Of a DNA stretch of 64,000 bases, positions 10,577-19,343 are shown piece after piece. This DNA comes from Exilispira sp964581895 (GTDB lineage Bacteria > Spirochaetota > JAAYUW01). The number at the start of each line of letters is the position of its first letter. Position 1 is the stretch's first letter. Made by a program: the position numbers and the translations under genes. The stretch lies in NCBI GenBank assembly GCA_964581895.1, contig CAZOPR010000007.1:1-64000 (forward strand), written 5' to 3'. The notes beneath the pieces are model-generated. The model had not been told where the DNA came from. It searched no databases and saw nothing but the letters and a program-made list of their open reading frames with translations.

Positions 10577-11264
10577 ATGTCATCTGTCAACGAAAGCAAA
10601 TTTTATAACTCACTTGAAAGCATTTTTACAGGTGCAAATATAGAAGGAGATTCTGGCTATGTAAACTTGCTTAAAATTAAATCAAGTTACTATAAGCTGA
10701 TTTTAGAGCAGTTTAAAAAAGACGTGAATAATTAAGAAAGTATTTCTGATTCTTTCAAAGAAGAGTTTTTTGATAAGCTTTATAGTTTTTTTGAGAAATA
10801 TTTTAGTGAATCTGGTAGTGTATATTTTGTAAAAACTGCCAACTGGCAAAGGGTATATGAGCAGGTTTATACCGACAACAAAGATGTTGTGCTATTTTGG
10901 AAAACTCACATGCTTTACTATGTAAAAAGTGATATTTTGTTTCAAAGTATTGGTGCAAATATAGCTGATGAAGAAAGCAGGCAGGACTACAATTTTTATT
11001 TTGATGTTGGAAATCTTCAAGCAAAACAAAATAATGAAAAAAGCTCTTATTTTTACTTTTAGAGAAATTAAAGAAGAAAAAACTAGTGAAGAAGTTTTAA
11101 ATGAAAAACAAGGTAAAAAGACTTTTGTTTTTGATGTAAATTATAGGGAAAGAGGGTCAAATGATGGGGAGCGTGGTAGTAAGCTACGGCATATGGAGCA
11201 TAACCTAGCGGCGGCCAAGATATTGGAGTGGTGGCTGGCAAGCCAAGCAAATAAACAGGGTTGA
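10577..11264 (+). pseudogene. Broken DNA methyltransferase (N-terminal part)
   Basis: Remnant of an adenine-specific DNA methyltransferase of the kind common in CPR genomes, recognised from its N-terminal region (DKLYSFFEKYFSESGS, KDVVLFWKTHMLYYVKSD). Translation from ATG 10577 is interrupted by an in-frame TAA at 10733. It resumes in the same frame to about 11037, then continues in the +1 frame after the A6 run at 11037-11042 (LIFTFREIKEEK, VFDVNYRERG). All catalytic motifs (DPPY, FxGxG) are missing, so the gene is truncated as well as interrupted. It marks the edge between the giant phage gene and the accessory block. Family recall is good but not certain. Confidence 0.6.
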
Positions 11265-11274
11265 TTTTGATTTG

Positions 11275-12153
11275 TTAGGCAAACATTTTTATCAGTGCTT
11301 GCTCCTGATGGTAATAGTGGGAACCACCATAAACCATTAATATTTTTTGATATTGTCTAGTTTTTTCTTCTAAGTTTGCTAAAATACAAGCATCCCGAAT
11401 TTTGGTATGTTCTTGAGAAGCCTGATTTAAAATATGGATTTCTTTTTTGCCCTTTGCGGTTTGGTTTTGCCATTCAATTGGGTCATCGTATTGACACCAG
11501 AAATCGTAATTAGTTTGGGTTAGTTCTTGTTTAGTTATCTTTCTAAAATACAGCTCAAAATTAGACCAATTAAAAAAACCTGCTAACTTGCTATTTGGGC
11601 CAAATTGTAATTTTTGGAAGTCTTGCTCAATATAGCTTTGCATATCCTTAAAATATTCATCGCTATATTCAGTTTTGCTTGGCTTAATAGGTAACCACTT
11701 GCGGTGAAAATAGCTTATCATCATTATTCCATAGCTAACCAAACACACTTCTGAATCAAACTTTGTCAGCATCAGTTCCAAACAGACCTCATCGTCAGGT
11801 TCGGGGCAAAAAATGGGTATGTTTTGGCTTAGGGCTAAATAAGTCGTAAAACCAGACTCACCTTTTTCAAGAATAGTTTGTTCAATCGTTTTCTGAAGCA
11901 TTTTAGCCTGCAGTTCTGGATTATTATTTAGCTGGTTAACCGAGTTATGTGACTCAATTATGACTAAATTTGGGGCTAGCTCTTCAAAAGCCTTTTTTAA
12001 TGCCCTAAACATTAGATTATTGGTATCCCTAGAATGATTGCAGGCAAAAAACCACAGCTTTACTCCACCTTTCTCAAATTTTATAAGTCTTGGTAAAATA
12101 TGCTCTGCTGGGTTTATTTTATAATTTAGCAAGGGTAAGTATTTTTCAATCAC
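11275..12153 (-). CDS. TraB/GumN-like protein
   Basis: A 292-residue protein with features of the TraB/GumN (Tiki-like) fold. An N-terminal segment has a histidine (FFACNHSRDTN) followed by a strand carrying a conserved glutamate (LAPNLVIIESHN). The C-terminal strand-plus-histidine is ILMVYGGSHYYHQ. These positions match the conserved Glu and His of that putative metal-dependent family. I see no signal peptide or membrane segment. It is divergent from the gene at 12272, with a 7-bp hairpin between them. It has no obvious link to the phage genes. An unrelated hypothetical protein remains possible. Confidence 0.45.
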   Translation of the reverse strand: MIEKYLPLLNYKINPAEHILPRLIKFEKGGVKLWFFACNHSRDTNNLMFRALKKAFEELAPNLVIIESHNSVNQLNNNPELQAKMLQKTIEQTILEKGESGFTTYLALSQNIPIFCPEPDDEVCLELMLTKFDSEVCLVSYGIMMISYFHRKWLPIKPSKTEYSDEYFKDMQSYIEQDFQKLQFGPNSKLAGFFNWSNFELYFRKITKQELTQTNYDFWCQYDDPIEWQNQTAKGKKEIHILNQASQEHTKIRDACILANLEEKTRQYQKILMVYGGSHYYHQEQALIKMFA

Positions 12154-12163
12154 CGTTAAAATC

Positions 12164-12182
12164 TAACCTATTTTTTAGGTTA
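12164..12182. promoter_or_regulatory. Hairpin between divergent genes
   Basis: TAACCTA, a T5 loop, then TAGGTTA form a perfect 7-bp stem in the 118-base gap between the divergent genes at 12153 and 12272. It may be an operator or simply a leader structure of the leftward gene. There is nothing further to define its role. Confidence 0.35.
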
Positions 12183-12235
12183 AGTAAAATTTGGCTATAA
12201 ATTAAAAGTGTTTTGTAAGCGCTATAACTAATTGT

Positions 12236-12264
12236 TTGCATATATTTTTAATTTATGTTAGATT
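12236..12264 (+). promoter_or_regulatory. Sigma70-type promoter, near-leaderless
   Basis: TTGCAT, 17-base spacer, TAGATT, with TGT directly before the -10 (extended -10). The -10 ends 7 bases before ATG 12272, so transcription should begin at or within a base or two of the start codon. This also argues against using the in-frame TTG at 12236, which is part of the -35. Confidence 0.6.
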
Positions 12265-12271
12265 GACGGCT

Positions 12272-13453
12272 ATGAGCCATTATAGATTTGATTTCAAACA
12301 ATTTAAAACTGCTGACACCACAAACCAGGATGACATAGCTCAGCTAAGTATAGAAAAGGCTGGCTTTGAAAGAAGTCTAAGATATATAACCAGCACTGCT
12401 GTTAGAGTAGAAAATATAAACTCGGTAGTAGATTCCGCCCTAACAAAAATGGTGGAATTAGTTGAAAAAGTAGTTGATAGCTTTGAAAAAACTAACACCG
12501 CAACCAAACAAGAGTTTTGGGAGCAAAAACTTGAAAAATTAAGAGGTTTATCAGCCGAAAAACCGAAAACCAAGCCAGAAAACGAGGGGCAAACCGGTTT
12601 TGAAATAAATAGTAAACATAAAGAGGACTGGGCTTTTGAATACTTTGGATTATCTGAAATAAATACTGTTTTAGAAGGCTTGCAAGATTTGGCACAGATC
12701 CTTGAAGTTACTATTCCAGAACTTATTGGCAGTAAAACCATAGCCCTAAACCAGATAATAACCCCACCTGATTCTAAGCAAATTGAATTTGGAGATAGAA
12801 ACGGAAATTGGGAAAACCCCGAACTTTTGGACAGACTAAAAATGTTGTTACTATTACTGCAAACCCAACTTGGGATAAATTTGGATGATCTTCCAGAGTT
12901 TCAAAAAGGAATTGTATCCTCCGGTATGATGCGTAATGAAAGTTATTATAACATTTTGATTCCTGAACTTAATAAGCTGGTTTTTGTTTGCAATGAGGAA
13001 GGTAATGTTACTTATGTTTTTGACACCAGGCAAGTTGAACAAATTTATGGCACCCAAGGACTTAGGGAAGGACTGAATGATTTTAGCAAAGAAGATAAAA
13101 ACCAGTTGATTAAGGCTTACCCAGCCTCAGGATTTAAGCTAAAGCAGCAAAAAAACAGGGCAAGGATTATGGTTCAGTTGTTAAACACCGATGATTTTAC
13201 CGAATTAAATAGTGGCAATGGTGCAAATATAAACAATGCTAGCCCAGAATTAAGCCTTGAAAATTTGCTAGAGCCAGAGATGGCTTCGAGGCAAAAACTG
13301 AATTGGATTAAAAAATTTATTTTGGAAAATGGCTACTGGCCTATTACATCTCAAAACGGAAAACCTACTCCAATTAGAAATATAGTTGCTAAAATTAGAC
13401 AATCTATAAATCAATTCATAAATGGGGAAAAATTACAAACTATACCTTTTTAA
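12272..13453 (+). CDS. Unknown protein, interrupted near its C-terminus
   Basis: From ATG 12272 this encodes 393 residues (MSHYRFDF...) of an unrecognised, mostly helical, charged protein. The region around residues 340-390 (KLNWIKKFILENGYWPI) is the best-defined block. The frame stops at TAA 13451. However, the -1 frame carries a continuous extension (TFLSPEEWQVWVDLYQKF...) to 13593, ending in ten Asp codons and VENEN. The junction is the sequence CCT TTT TAA, where a T5 run could be a one-base indel or allow tRNA-Phe to slip back one base. The full-length product would be about 440 residues. I infer that the extension belongs to this gene. Its function is unknown. Confidence 0.6.
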   Translation: MSHYRFDFKQFKTADTTNQDDIAQLSIEKAGFERSLRYITSTAVRVENINSVVDSALTKMVELVEKVVDSFEKTNTATKQEFWEQKLEKLRGLSAEKPKTKPENEGQTGFEINSKHKEDWAFEYFGLSEINTVLEGLQDLAQILEVTIPELIGSKTIALNQIITPPDSKQIEFGDRNGNWENPELLDRLKMLLLLLQTQLGINLDDLPEFQKGIVSSGMMRNESYYNILIPELNKLVFVCNEEGNVTYVFDTRQVEQIYGTQGLREGLNDFSKEDKNQLIKAYPASGFKLKQQKNRARIMVQLLNTDDFTELNSGNGANINNASPELSLENLLEPEMASRQKLNWIKKFILENGYWPITSQNGKPTPIRNIVAKIRQSINQFINGEKLQTIPF

Positions 13454-13543
13454 GCCCAGAAGAGTGGCAGGTGTGGGTTGATTTATATCAAAAATTCCCA
13501 GCTTACAAAGACTGGATAAAACAAAACCCAAATACCGCTCCAA

Positions 13544-13576
<33 letters not shown>

Positions 13577-13589
13577 TAGAAAACGAAAA

Positions 13590-15458
13590 TTAGGAGTAAT
13601 TATTCTTTATTTTAGGTCTGTTTGGGATACCTTTTAGAAGTTTTGTATTGTTCCAATAAAGTTGACAAAAACAGGTTTTGGAGGGATATTCGGATATATG
13701 GTGGTCGTAGCTCAGTTGGTAGAGCCCTGGTTTGTGGTACCAGTTGTCGCGGGTTCGAGCCCCGTCGGTCGCCCCATTTACAATAGTACCCATTTTCACA
13801 TACTTCTCGAATGGTGGTTTTAGTTGATATTTCGATACTTTTCGACTATCTACCCATATGTTCAAGAACAACATTTCAAGTAATCCTTGTACTTGACCTT
13901 GCTTTTCTGCTTTTTCTATTATATTTCCAATGTTTCTGATGGTGTTCAAGAATTCTTCATAGGTTAAAATCCTTTGAGTGATTCCTAAATTAATCTTCTG
14001 TAACTCCTCCTCCTTTGCTACCTTCTGTTTCTCAACTATTGTTTTCTTATTTATCGTATCTTCAAGCTCATCTTCAATATCTTTGTCTTTATGTTTTGCA
14101 TATTGCTCCAAAATTACCTTATATTTATTAGTAAGGTTAATGTATCGAGCTTTTAATGAGTTGATATCTTGTTCTAAACTATTTTGATATTGCGTGATTG
14201 TTGATTCTGAGGTGGAGACATATTCATCATACGCTTCTTTTGGTATCTCTAATCTGTTTAGTACAAGCTCTTTGATAAATGCAAAGATAGTTCTTCCACT
14301 TACTTGCTTAGGATACTGCTTGAGCTTACCTTTGGCATTTTCAGTATGCCTGATACAAGCCTCATTCATACAAACAACATTCAAATAACTCTTACGCCTT
14401 CCCCTTGGTGAAGATGGTGTCATATGCCTATTACAATATTCACATTTAATTAGTTTTCTTAGCACTTCAACTTTATTTCTCTTTCCGTTATTCTGGAATA
14501 TTTGTTTTTCACCTAACCTTAATCTGAGCTTCATAAACTCTAATGGTGATAACAATGGCTCGAATCCATCTACAGTTTCATTATAATTAAATACCAATTC
14601 ATCTATAACATAGTAACCTGCGTAAACTGGTCTTGATAATTGTGTTGATAGTTTATCTACAGTTACATTCTTGCTCCCTTTTGTATGAGTAAATTCATTA
14701 TCCACAAGATAATTAACTGCATCACTTAAGGTGTAGCCTTCAATAATCTTCATACAGGCTTCTCGCAATAAGTTGAAATTCTTTTCATCTTTAATTAATA
14801 GTCTTCTGTTATTCCTTTCAATTACTGTATACCCCCAAGGATAATGCTGTAGTACTTCACCTCTTTCTAACTTTGAACGATTGCCTCTCTTTGTAGATGT
14901 ACTATCATTTTCAGAATGTTGTTTTGCAATAACAAATTGAATACCTAATGCCATTTTTCCATTGGCGTCATTTACAAAATAATATTCAGGAAATTTTATA
15001 TCTCTGATGATTCCTTTATCCAATAAATCTATTATTTCCCCTGCATCTTTCATATTTCGAGCTAATCTATCAGGAGCCCAAGTAAGAATTGCGTTGTATT
15101 TGCGTTTATCGACATTTTTTATCTCATCAAGCATTTGATAGAAAGCTTCTCTTTTTCCTTCCTTAAAGGCTGTCTCAGCTTCTTGTAATATTTCGACTAT
15201 GTTATATCCTTCTCTAACTGCATATTTCGTACAAGCGTTTATCTGGTCTTCCTCTGAACTTGCTTGACTATCTTCTGGTTTGGTTGATTTTCTAGCGTAT
15301 AAAACGAATCTGAGAGGCTCATCTGAAGTAAAATACTTGCCCTTTGCTTTGATAATATTCTTTCTTTTTACCTCTTGAATATAATTATCAAGCCATTCTT
15401 TTGCTTCAATATCTTCAATTTTCGGTATAGAGTTATTCTCCTTTATATGACTTTTCAT
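13590..15458 (-). CDS. Large serine recombinase reading through tRNA-His
   Basis: A 622-residue site-specific recombinase. Residues 1-48 are an extra leader; the resolvase catalytic domain follows, with YARKST (nucleophile Ser58), the EDQ region and APDRLARN. Next is the recombinase domain (GEVLQHYPWGY), then a Cys4 zinc ribbon (CEYC ... CMNEAC, about residues 340-370), and a coiled coil at about 430-480. From about 13776 to 13590 the coding strand is the reverse complement of tRNA-His and its upstream DNA, giving the tail GATDGARTRDNWYHKPGLYQ. The native element therefore seems to have no stop before the attachment site. It overlaps by 26 bases the truncated OLD-like gene upstream. It probably integrates DNA at the 3' end of tRNA-His. 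Confidence 0.85.
   Translation of the reverse strand: MKSHIKENNSIPKIEDIEAKEWLDNYIQEVKRKNIIKAKGKYFTSDEPLRFVLYARKSTKPEDSQASSEEDQINACTKYAVREGYNIVEILQEAETAFKEGKREAFYQMLDEIKNVDKRKYNAILTWAPDRLARNMKDAGEIIDLLDKGIIRDIKFPEYYFVNDANGKMALGIQFVIAKQHSENDSTSTKRGNRSKLERGEVLQHYPWGYTVIERNNRRLLIKDEKNFNLLREACMKIIEGYTLSDAVNYLVDNEFTHTKGSKNVTVDKLSTQLSRPVYAGYYVIDELVFNYNETVDGFEPLLSPLEFMKLRLRLGEKQIFQNNGKRNKVEVLRKLIKCEYCNRHMTPSSPRGRRKSYLNVVCMNEACIRHTENAKGKLKQYPKQVSGRTIFAFIKELVLNRLEIPKEAYDEYVSTSESTITQYQNSLEQDINSLKARYINLTNKYKVILEQYAKHKDKDIEDELEDTINKKTIVEKQKVAKEEELQKINLGITQRILTYEEFLNTIRNIGNIIEKAEKQGQVQGLLEMLFLNIWVDSRKVSKYQLKPPFEKYVKMGTIVNGATDGARTRDNWYHKPGLYQLSYDHHISEYPSKTCFCQLYWNNTKLLKGIPNRPKIKNNYS
13662..13690 (+). promoter_or_regulatory. 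Promoter of tRNA-His
   Basis: TTGACA at 13662-13667, a 17-base spacer, and GATATT at 13685-13690. The tRNA begins 10 bases after the -10. A dedicated promoter supports an expressed tRNA gene. Confidence 0.55.
13700..13776 (+). tRNA. tRNA-His (GTG anticodon)
   Basis: Complete cloverleaf with encoded CCA. The extra G(-1) at 13700 pairs with C73, the hallmark of tRNA-His. The D arm is GCTC..GAGC, the anticodon arm CTGGT-TTGTGGT-ACCAG with anticodon GTG, and the T arm GCGGG-TTCGAGC-CCCGT. The acceptor stem pairs GTGGTCG with CGGTCGC and contains three G-U wobbles, which is unusually weak. The 3' end is overlapped antisense by a serine recombinase gene, so this is a likely attachment site whose 3' half may have been supplied by the integrated element. 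Confidence 0.93.
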
Positions 15459-16165
15459 AAGCTTTTTTTAGAGCTAAAAACACTTTACTCATTAAGCTTT
15501 CAAATTCAACTTTACTTATGTTATTTGCTACTTCCTTTGCGTATGTTACTTTCTCCTTCCAATCAACTTCTCCTTTATTCTTTTTATACCCATTTGGATA
15601 ATATTCCTCTATTGTTTCAGTTGGAAGTGTAAATACATCATTATCTTCTTGAAGACTAAAATCACTAATAAATCTATTATAGTCATCTTCCTTTGTACTA
15701 TTTGGTTTATCACACAATAAAATTACTTTGTCTTTATAGATTGGAGTAGCATAAATCGTCTTATAAACATCAAATATCTTACTCATTGTGACTTCTTGTC
15801 TTTCGATATCTCCACCTGAATGTATGACTACGAGATTTGAATATTCTGGGTAAAACCTTTTTATCATCTCATTTATGAAATGGAACTCAGTTTGACCTTC
15901 TACTACAATAAAGTTTGATGGGAACAATAAATCTGAAGGACTTCCACCTAACATTTCATAAACTACATATTGTTTTTCTATCCCTTCAATCTTGGTAACA
16001 TCTGTAGTCTTATCAGTTTTGAGAACTTTGTATATGTTTTGGTCTGAATCGTCATCTGCTATCAATACAGGAGAATGAGTATTCAAGAAAACTTGGTCAC
16101 CTGCTTGTGAGATATTTACTAACACACTTTTTAGTTTCCTTTGTGCACTTGGGTGGACATAGAGC
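15433..16165 (-). pseudogene. Truncated OLD-family ATPase/TOPRIM nuclease
   Basis: C-terminal part of an OLD-family (overcoming lysogenization defect) protein. It begins in the ABC-ATPase domain just before the D-loop/H-motif (HPSAQRKLK, VFLNTHSPVL) and continues through the TOPRIM nuclease domain (NFIVVEGQTE, then LLCDKP). The Walker A and most of the ATPase are missing; homology stops at about 16165. Such proteins act in phage defence (OLD, Gabija-type GajA). Here the catalytic unit is incomplete. Its 3' end overlaps the start of the recombinase gene, suggesting that the two were once co-transcribed. Confidence 0.65.
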
Positions 16166-16439
16166 TTAATTTATCAAACGAATTTATTGAGTGGGTATTT
16201 GACTGGGAGCAGGTAATTTTGAACATTGTGAATAAACAACCAGTTAGCTGATTAGAGCCTTTATAATCAAACAAATACATATCACCATAAGGGAATTAAA
16301 CAAAGTATATTATGATATGAAATAAAGAAATTGAAGCTAATAAGATTAACAGATCAACGAATTAAAAGGGGTAGTAAAAACGATAGAAGAGAAAGAAAAG
16401 AGTAAGTAAAACACCTTAAAACAAGGACTATTATTAAAT

Positions 16440-16601
16440 TTCATTGCTGATTATGATTTTGGTTTGTATGATAGCTATTTAATTAAGTTGGTTGATGAAT
16501 TAAAACCAGTGGGTTTTTTAGAAAATGTTGTGGTTCAGAGGGTTGCAATACTTTACATTAAGTTATTTAGAATTTCTAAAATAGAATGTGGTTGCAATTA
16601 A
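16440..16601 (+). pseudogene. Relic of a short CPR-type passenger protein
   Basis: An open stretch without a start codon encodes about 53 residues including LIKLVDELKPVGFLENVVVQ and ILYIKLFRISK. The pattern (DP/DS.L...L...LKP......E..V.R.A...WRL.R) resembles a short helical protein often found as a relic in bacterial intergenic regions. The surrounding DNA, 16166-16762, contains no other coding sequence I can support, apart from a 24-codon tail (YYTVSGGDIKKIIDTLASF) ending near 16750. The area looks decayed. Confidence 0.35.
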
Positions 16602-16762
16602 ATTGGATGAGCCAAGAAAGGAATATAACACAAAAACTATACTAATAACAACGACAAAGCAAAGGAAAGAGGTATTTTTTTGATAATGGTTACTATACCG
16701 TTTCTGGTGGCGATATCAAGAAAATTATTGACACATTAGCATCTTTCTGATTATAAATTTTT

Positions 16763-17454
16763 ATGAAAAACATTAACTCCGATCTAATTCAATTCATTTA
16801 TCTTGATGCTGGTGATGTGCTCGTTCAAAGAAGAACTAAAGATGGTGATAACATCGCAAGGGAACTTGGATTTGCCCCTGAGAAATATGAAGAAATATTA
16901 AACTTACTTATATCAAAGCAAACTGAGGAGCAACGGCAGGCATTTAACCATATTAAGACTCTTGATGATGAATATGAGCATATTAATGCGTTTCACAGGT
17001 CAATGTGTGACTATCTAAATCACCCCTATGATGATTCGCTAATAACCAAATTAAGCGAGTATCGTATTAAAGCAGATTTTGAACTAAAAGCTGAGGTTGT
17101 AGAAGGGTAAGAGAGATTGTCTCAAAAATTTAAACTCGGCATTTTAAGTAATGCACTTCCATCGCGAAGACATTTCGAGCTCAAAATAAATAATATTGAC
17201 CAGTATTTTGAAACTATTATTTTATCGTGGGAAGAAGGCTTCCACAAGCCCCAAGAAGAGATTTACATGATAGCTTTAAGCAGAATAAACACTGCACCCA
17301 AGAATGTATTATTTGTAGACAACAAAACTAAATACCTCAAAGGTGCTAAAATGTTGGTTTTACAAATCTTGTTTTATTGAAGGGCAAGGATACTTCAGCA
17401 GATTACGCAGAGGTGGATTCACTTACTCAACTTGCGGATTTACTTGGGGTTTAA
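16763..17454 (+). pseudogene. Broken HAD-family hydrolase
   Basis: A haloacid dehalogenase-like hydrolase (HAD-IA type) broken twice. Motif I is near the N-terminus (FIYLDAGDVLV, Asp15). The frame is stopped by an in-frame TAA at 17108 and continues without shift (LGILSNALPSRR is motif II, HKPQEEIY the motif III region, VLFVDNKTKYLKGA motif IV). It then shifts frame near 17352, after which the expected end is read (VLLKGKDTSADYAEVDSL, TAA at 17452). All pieces are colinear, so this is a recently disabled gene. Confidence 0.75.
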
Positions 17455-17460
17455 ATCTTA

Positions 17461-18090
17461 ATGGTCTATCCATTTATAAAAACATATAATTTTAACATTC
17501 AAAGAGCAGTCATAAACTTTATAATAGAGAATATTTGGCATAATAAAAGAACATATAGATCGTTTATCGCTTCTTCGCTGAGTGCTATCCCTGATGGGAA
17601 GTTTGCTATCGTAAACGATTCACTAAGAAATGAAGTTTTTACAAACGTATATCACTACTTTCACCAAGAATACTTTACTGTTGTGCAAGAAGATTTAAAT
17701 AAAATCCTTGAGCATGATTATTTTAACATAATCTACAAGCACCTAAATGACTTAGAAACTAACCCACTTGTTAAAAGATTTTTGCACTCAATAACATTAT
17801 ATCAAAAAGCACTTGATTATAGTGTTCTGAAAGATGTTTATGCAAAATTTTATAAAACAATGGAAACAGCTTCAGATGTAAGAAATAATACGAATATTAA
17901 AGAGGTTTTATATTCAATTGGGAGAAAACTTAAAAAAGATGGTAATGTACAAACAAATAATTTAATCCGAAACTGGCGTAATGATTATGCTTATGAATCA
18001 AAATTTAATGAGATCAGTGAGTATGTTGTAGATATAATCAGAGAGTATTCTAAAATATCAATTTATACAAGGTTTTTCTTAACGATTTAA
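17461..18090 (+). CDS. Hypothetical protein
   Basis: A 209-residue protein rich in Tyr, Phe, Asn and Lys, predicted mostly helical, with no recognised motif, signal peptide or membrane segment. It starts 6 bases after the HAD remnant. The 157 bases after it carry no gene and lead to the operator and promoter of the next regulator. It may be a passenger of the tRNA-His/tmRNA island. Confidence 0.5.
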   Translation: MVYPFIKTYNFNIQRAVINFIIENIWHNKRTYRSFIASSLSAIPDGKFAIVNDSLRNEVFTNVYHYFHQEYFTVVQEDLNKILEHDYFNIIYKHLNDLETNPLVKRFLHSITLYQKALDYSVLKDVYAKFYKTMETASDVRNNTNIKEVLYSIGRKLKKDGNVQTNNLIRNWRNDYAYESKFNEISEYVVDIIREYSKISIYTRFFLTI

Positions 18091-18222
18091 TAAGCAATAG
18101 GGATATTGTTAAAAAAAGTGGCGGTTAAAAGTTTTATTGGTACCGTTTATTTTTTATCTTGATAAATTATTTCTAAGACTTAGTTTGGAAAACTTGACTA
18201 GATAAAGGTTTTTTAATTAAAC

Positions 18223-18238
18223 TATACTATATAGTATA
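18223..18238. promoter_or_regulatory. Perfect 16-bp palindrome, likely operator
   Basis: TATACTATATAGTATA reads the same on both strands and ends 9 bases before the start codon of the MerR-like gene. It contains good -10 hexamers (TATACT, TATAGT), and a TTGACT lies 23 bases upstream. A repressor or MerR-type dimer binding over the -10 region, giving autoregulation, is the natural reading. Confidence 0.5.
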
Positions 18239-18247
18239 CTTTAATTT

Positions 18248-19072
18248 ATGAAAGATTTACAACAGTCAAAAATTATTCGAGGAGGGTTGTTCTTGGAGGA
18301 CTATTACAGTACTTTGGAATCCGATCTTTGGACTAAAATAAAAAAGAAATTTGAAACTGGTAGATACAAAGTAAATCAGACTGGTGCTAGTTACAGAGTA
18401 ATAAATAGTTGGTTTGAGCAAGGTATTATTTCAGCCTCACAAAAGGAAGATAAAGGCTGGAGAGTTTTTAGTTTGATAGAGTATATCTGGTTACAAATTG
18501 TAGTTATTCTTAGAAAGTTTGGTTATCCCCTAGAAAAAATAAAATTGATGAAGGAGAGCATATTCAATTCAGATGGGGGTGAGGACTACAATATGTTTTT
18601 GTATTATCTTTCCTATCCTTTAACCAGAAAAGAAGTAAAACAGGTGGTGTTTATGGCTTTTTTGGATGGTAGCTATGAAATTGCTTTAGAAAATGAAATC
18701 AGGCTTTCAAATCAAGCACTGCACTCAATATCTCATTATATAAGTATAAATATCAATCAGATACTTCAATCATTCTTTGAAAAGCTTAATTTAATGCCTG
18801 TTTTAGAAAGTAGGCTGGAGCTTTCTGATGATGAGATGAGTTTGTTTTTAGAGCTTAGAAACAAAAAATATGAGTCTATAGAGCTAAAATTTAAAGATGG
18901 CAAAATAGATATGATAAGTGGTGTGGAAATAATCGATCCAAACAACCGTATTTCAGAGATTTTGAAAGATTTTGACTATCAGGACATAGAGATAAAAAAA
19001 CAGGCTGGAAATGTAGTTTTAATCCGTAGAAAAGTAAAACAAAAACTAGATAACATATTTGCTACTGAATAA
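18248..19072 (+). CDS. MerR-like transcriptional regulator
   Basis: A 274-residue protein with a MerR-type winged helix-turn-helix at about residues 38-95. The HTH reads YKVNQTGASYRVINSWFEQG, a wing residue pattern follows (GWRVFSLIEYIWL), and then the helix LRKFGYPLEKIKLMKESIF. The C-terminal half is a ligand- or dimerisation-type domain I do not recognise. It lies upstream of the type III restriction-modification genes in the same direction and has a palindrome at its own promoter. Control of the methylase/restriction pair or of itself is plausible. Confidence 0.65.
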   Translation: MKDLQQSKIIRGGLFLEDYYSTLESDLWTKIKKKFETGRYKVNQTGASYRVINSWFEQGIISASQKEDKGWRVFSLIEYIWLQIVVILRKFGYPLEKIKLMKESIFNSDGGEDYNMFLYYLSYPLTRKEVKQVVFMAFLDGSYEIALENEIRLSNQALHSISHYISININQILQSFFEKLNLMPVLESRLELSDDEMSLFLELRNKKYESIELKFKDGKIDMISGVEIIDPNNRISEILKDFDYQDIEIKKQAGNVVLIRRKVKQKLDNIFATE

Positions 19073-19136
19073 ACCAGAGCTAGCAAAACTTAACTAATTA
19101 CTGAATAAAGCAGAATTAGATAAAAGTTTTTTCAAA

Positions 19137-19265
19137 ATGATAACAATCGAGCAATGTAAACTAATATTAAATGATCCAACACTAACAGACCAAGAAGTAG
19201 AGCAAATTAGAGGTTTGCTTTATGCCTTGTGTGAGGAGGTGGTGAATAAAGTAAAATTAAACTAA
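19137..19265 (+). CDS. Small acidic protein before type III RM
   Basis: A 42-residue open frame starting MITIEQCKLIL, with EQIRGLLYALCEEV near its end. Short proteins of this pattern (ITIE.A..IL......T.EE...I...L..LA) are common next to methylase genes in CPR genomes as I remember them. No Shine-Dalgarno is present. It could be a regulator or antitoxin-like protein; no function is assigned. Confidence 0.55.
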   Translation: MITIEQCKLILNDPTLTDQEVEQIRGLLYALCEEVVNKVKLN

Positions 19266-19343
19266 GTATATAAAATATGCTAATTAAGCCCTTTCTTGAC
19301 TAATCACTTAAAAATTAGGTACTAAGAGTAATATAATATCATT

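Noticed and set aside
12236..12271. Upstream TTG start of the 12272 gene
   Set aside because: The TTG is the -35 of a good promoter, and the added residues would precede the predicted transcription start.
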